A stretch of DNA of 64,000 bases from Tulasnella sp. 424 (Eukaryota; Basidiomycota; Agaricomycetes; Cantharellales; Tulasnellaceae), in the NCBI GenBank assembly GCA_019633425.1, contig WSUB01000044.1, forward strand, positions 62,001-126,000, read 5' to 3'. Positions 63,462 to 64,000 of the stretch are shown here, in pieces. The position numbers and the translations under genes are program-made. How positions within the stretch are numbered: the stretch's first letter is position 1; the number at the start of each line of letters is the position of its first letter. Under the pieces are notes generated by a model that had not been told where the DNA came from, ran no database searches, and saw only the letters and a program-made list of their open reading frames with translations.

Positions 63462-64000
63462 ATGAGCGAGCAGCACGACACTCCAAACCCGTCCAACCCC
63501 GCCCCATTCGTGGTTAAACCCCCGTTCCACAGCGATTCCCCAGGCGACTGTATCATCCAGACTCCAGACGGGACACAATTCGTGGTTTACCGGGTCATCC
63601 TCTCTCTAGCTTCGTCCGTTTGGAACGACATGTTCTCTCTCCCCCAATCATCGGAAGGATTTTCAGGCGAACATCCCGTTATCCCAGTTGAGGAGGACCC
63701 GGAGACGATGGAGACCCTCCTCACAATGCTGTATCCCATGGAGCCACCACGCATCGAATCATACGACCTCGCTATCAAGCTCGTTCAAGCTTGCGACAAG
63801 TACTTCATTAACACCTCGAGGCTGTCTACCTTTCTGCATGATATTCTCCGTGCCACAGAGGCGTTGGAGAAGAACCCGCTTGGAGTTTACGCGCTGGCTT
63901 GGAGACTGCAGATGAAGGAAGAGGTGAAAATCGCTTCACGATACACGCATTGCCTTGACTTATACGATCAAGGAGTGGTGGCGGAATTGGTTAGGCGCAC
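63462..64000 (+). CDS. BTB/POZ domain protein, paralog D (cut by window end)
   Basis: Partial gene, open from MSEQHDTPNPS to the window edge (179 codons seen). It is nearly the same as paralog B: GDCIIQTPDGTQFVVYRVIL, SVWNDMFSLPQSSEG, ETMETLLTMLYPMEPP, ACDKYFINTSRLS, PLGVYALAWRLQM. Because it has no stop inside the window it is easy to overlook. The C-terminal CxxH/CxxC part lies outside. B and D are the most recent duplicates; C is older and A, at the left end, is the most distant. Confidence 0.85.
   Translation, partial: MSEQHDTPNPSNPAPFVVKPPFHSDSPGDCIIQTPDGTQFVVYRVILSLASSVWNDMFSLPQSSEGFSGEHPVIPVEEDPETMETLLTMLYPMEPPRIESYDLAIKLVQACDKYFINTSRLSTFLHDILRATEALEKNPLGVYALAWRLQMKEEVKIASRYTHCLDLYDQGVVAELVRR

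Overview
The window is nuclear DNA of a filamentous basidiomycete, most likely an agaricomycete. Genes are dense and cut by very many short introns (about 88 reconstructed here, mostly 50-80 nt, GT-AG with CTAAC/CTAAT branch-like motifs and a few GC-AG). The families are fungal (TMA16, BUD6, BYE1, COX9, COQ3, Clr2-like) and a gag-like domain of a kind I associate with agaricomycetes is present. I cannot name the species. Exon models were built by eye; each model given with exon lists sums to a whole number of codons with matching intron phases. All function calls rest on recognised motifs, not on a database search.

Layout. 0.5-1.4 kb: a BTB/POZ protein (+). 1.7-2.5 kb: TMA16 (-). 2.8-6.5 kb: BUD6/AIP3 polarity factor (+). 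7.0-10.6 kb: HSL1/CDR2-type NIM1-family kinase (-). 11.3-15.1 kb: unknown membrane-anchored protein with tandemly duplicated exons (-). 16.7-21.4 kb: BYE1-like PHD/TFIIS-M/SPOC protein (-). 21.8-26.5 kb: UBP12-like ubiquitin protease (+). 26.9-29.2 kb: DUF2841/YDR124W-type protein (-). 30.4-32.7 kb: Zap1-like zinc-finger factor (+). 32.9-35.3 kb: Clr2-like silencing factor (-). 35.9-37.6 kb: M50B-like membrane metallopeptidase in 13 exons (+). 37.9-39.5 kb: DNAJB12-type ER J-protein (-). 39.6-40.7 kb: COQ3 (+). 41.2-47.3 kb: calponin-homology + Cdc7/SepH/Cdc15-type kinase + C1 protein (-). 50.1-54.2 kb: LIG4-like ATP-dependent DNA ligase in 14 exons (-). 54.9-55.3 kb: COX9 (-). 55.5-57.3 kb: FBXO9/Pof7-like F-box protein with a 4-nt micro-exon (+). 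57.7-58.7 kb: gag-like/BUD6-N-terminus chimera (-). 59.8-64.0 kb: three more BTB genes in tandem (+), the last cut by the window edge.

The central 40 kb is a conserved housekeeping block: septation and polarity (BUD6, HSL1-like, SIN-type kinase), transcription and chromatin (BYE1, Clr2-like, Zap1-like), protein turnover (UBP12, F-box, M50B, DnaJ) and mitochondria (COQ3, COX9). The two ends are the dynamic part. Both carry BTB paralogs next to a BUD6 N-terminal coding segment. The right-hand BUD6 segment keeps the same unusual GC-AG intron as the true BUD6 gene but is spliced behind a retrotransposon gag-like domain. This chimera and the repeated flanks of the BTB genes are the most novel part of the window.
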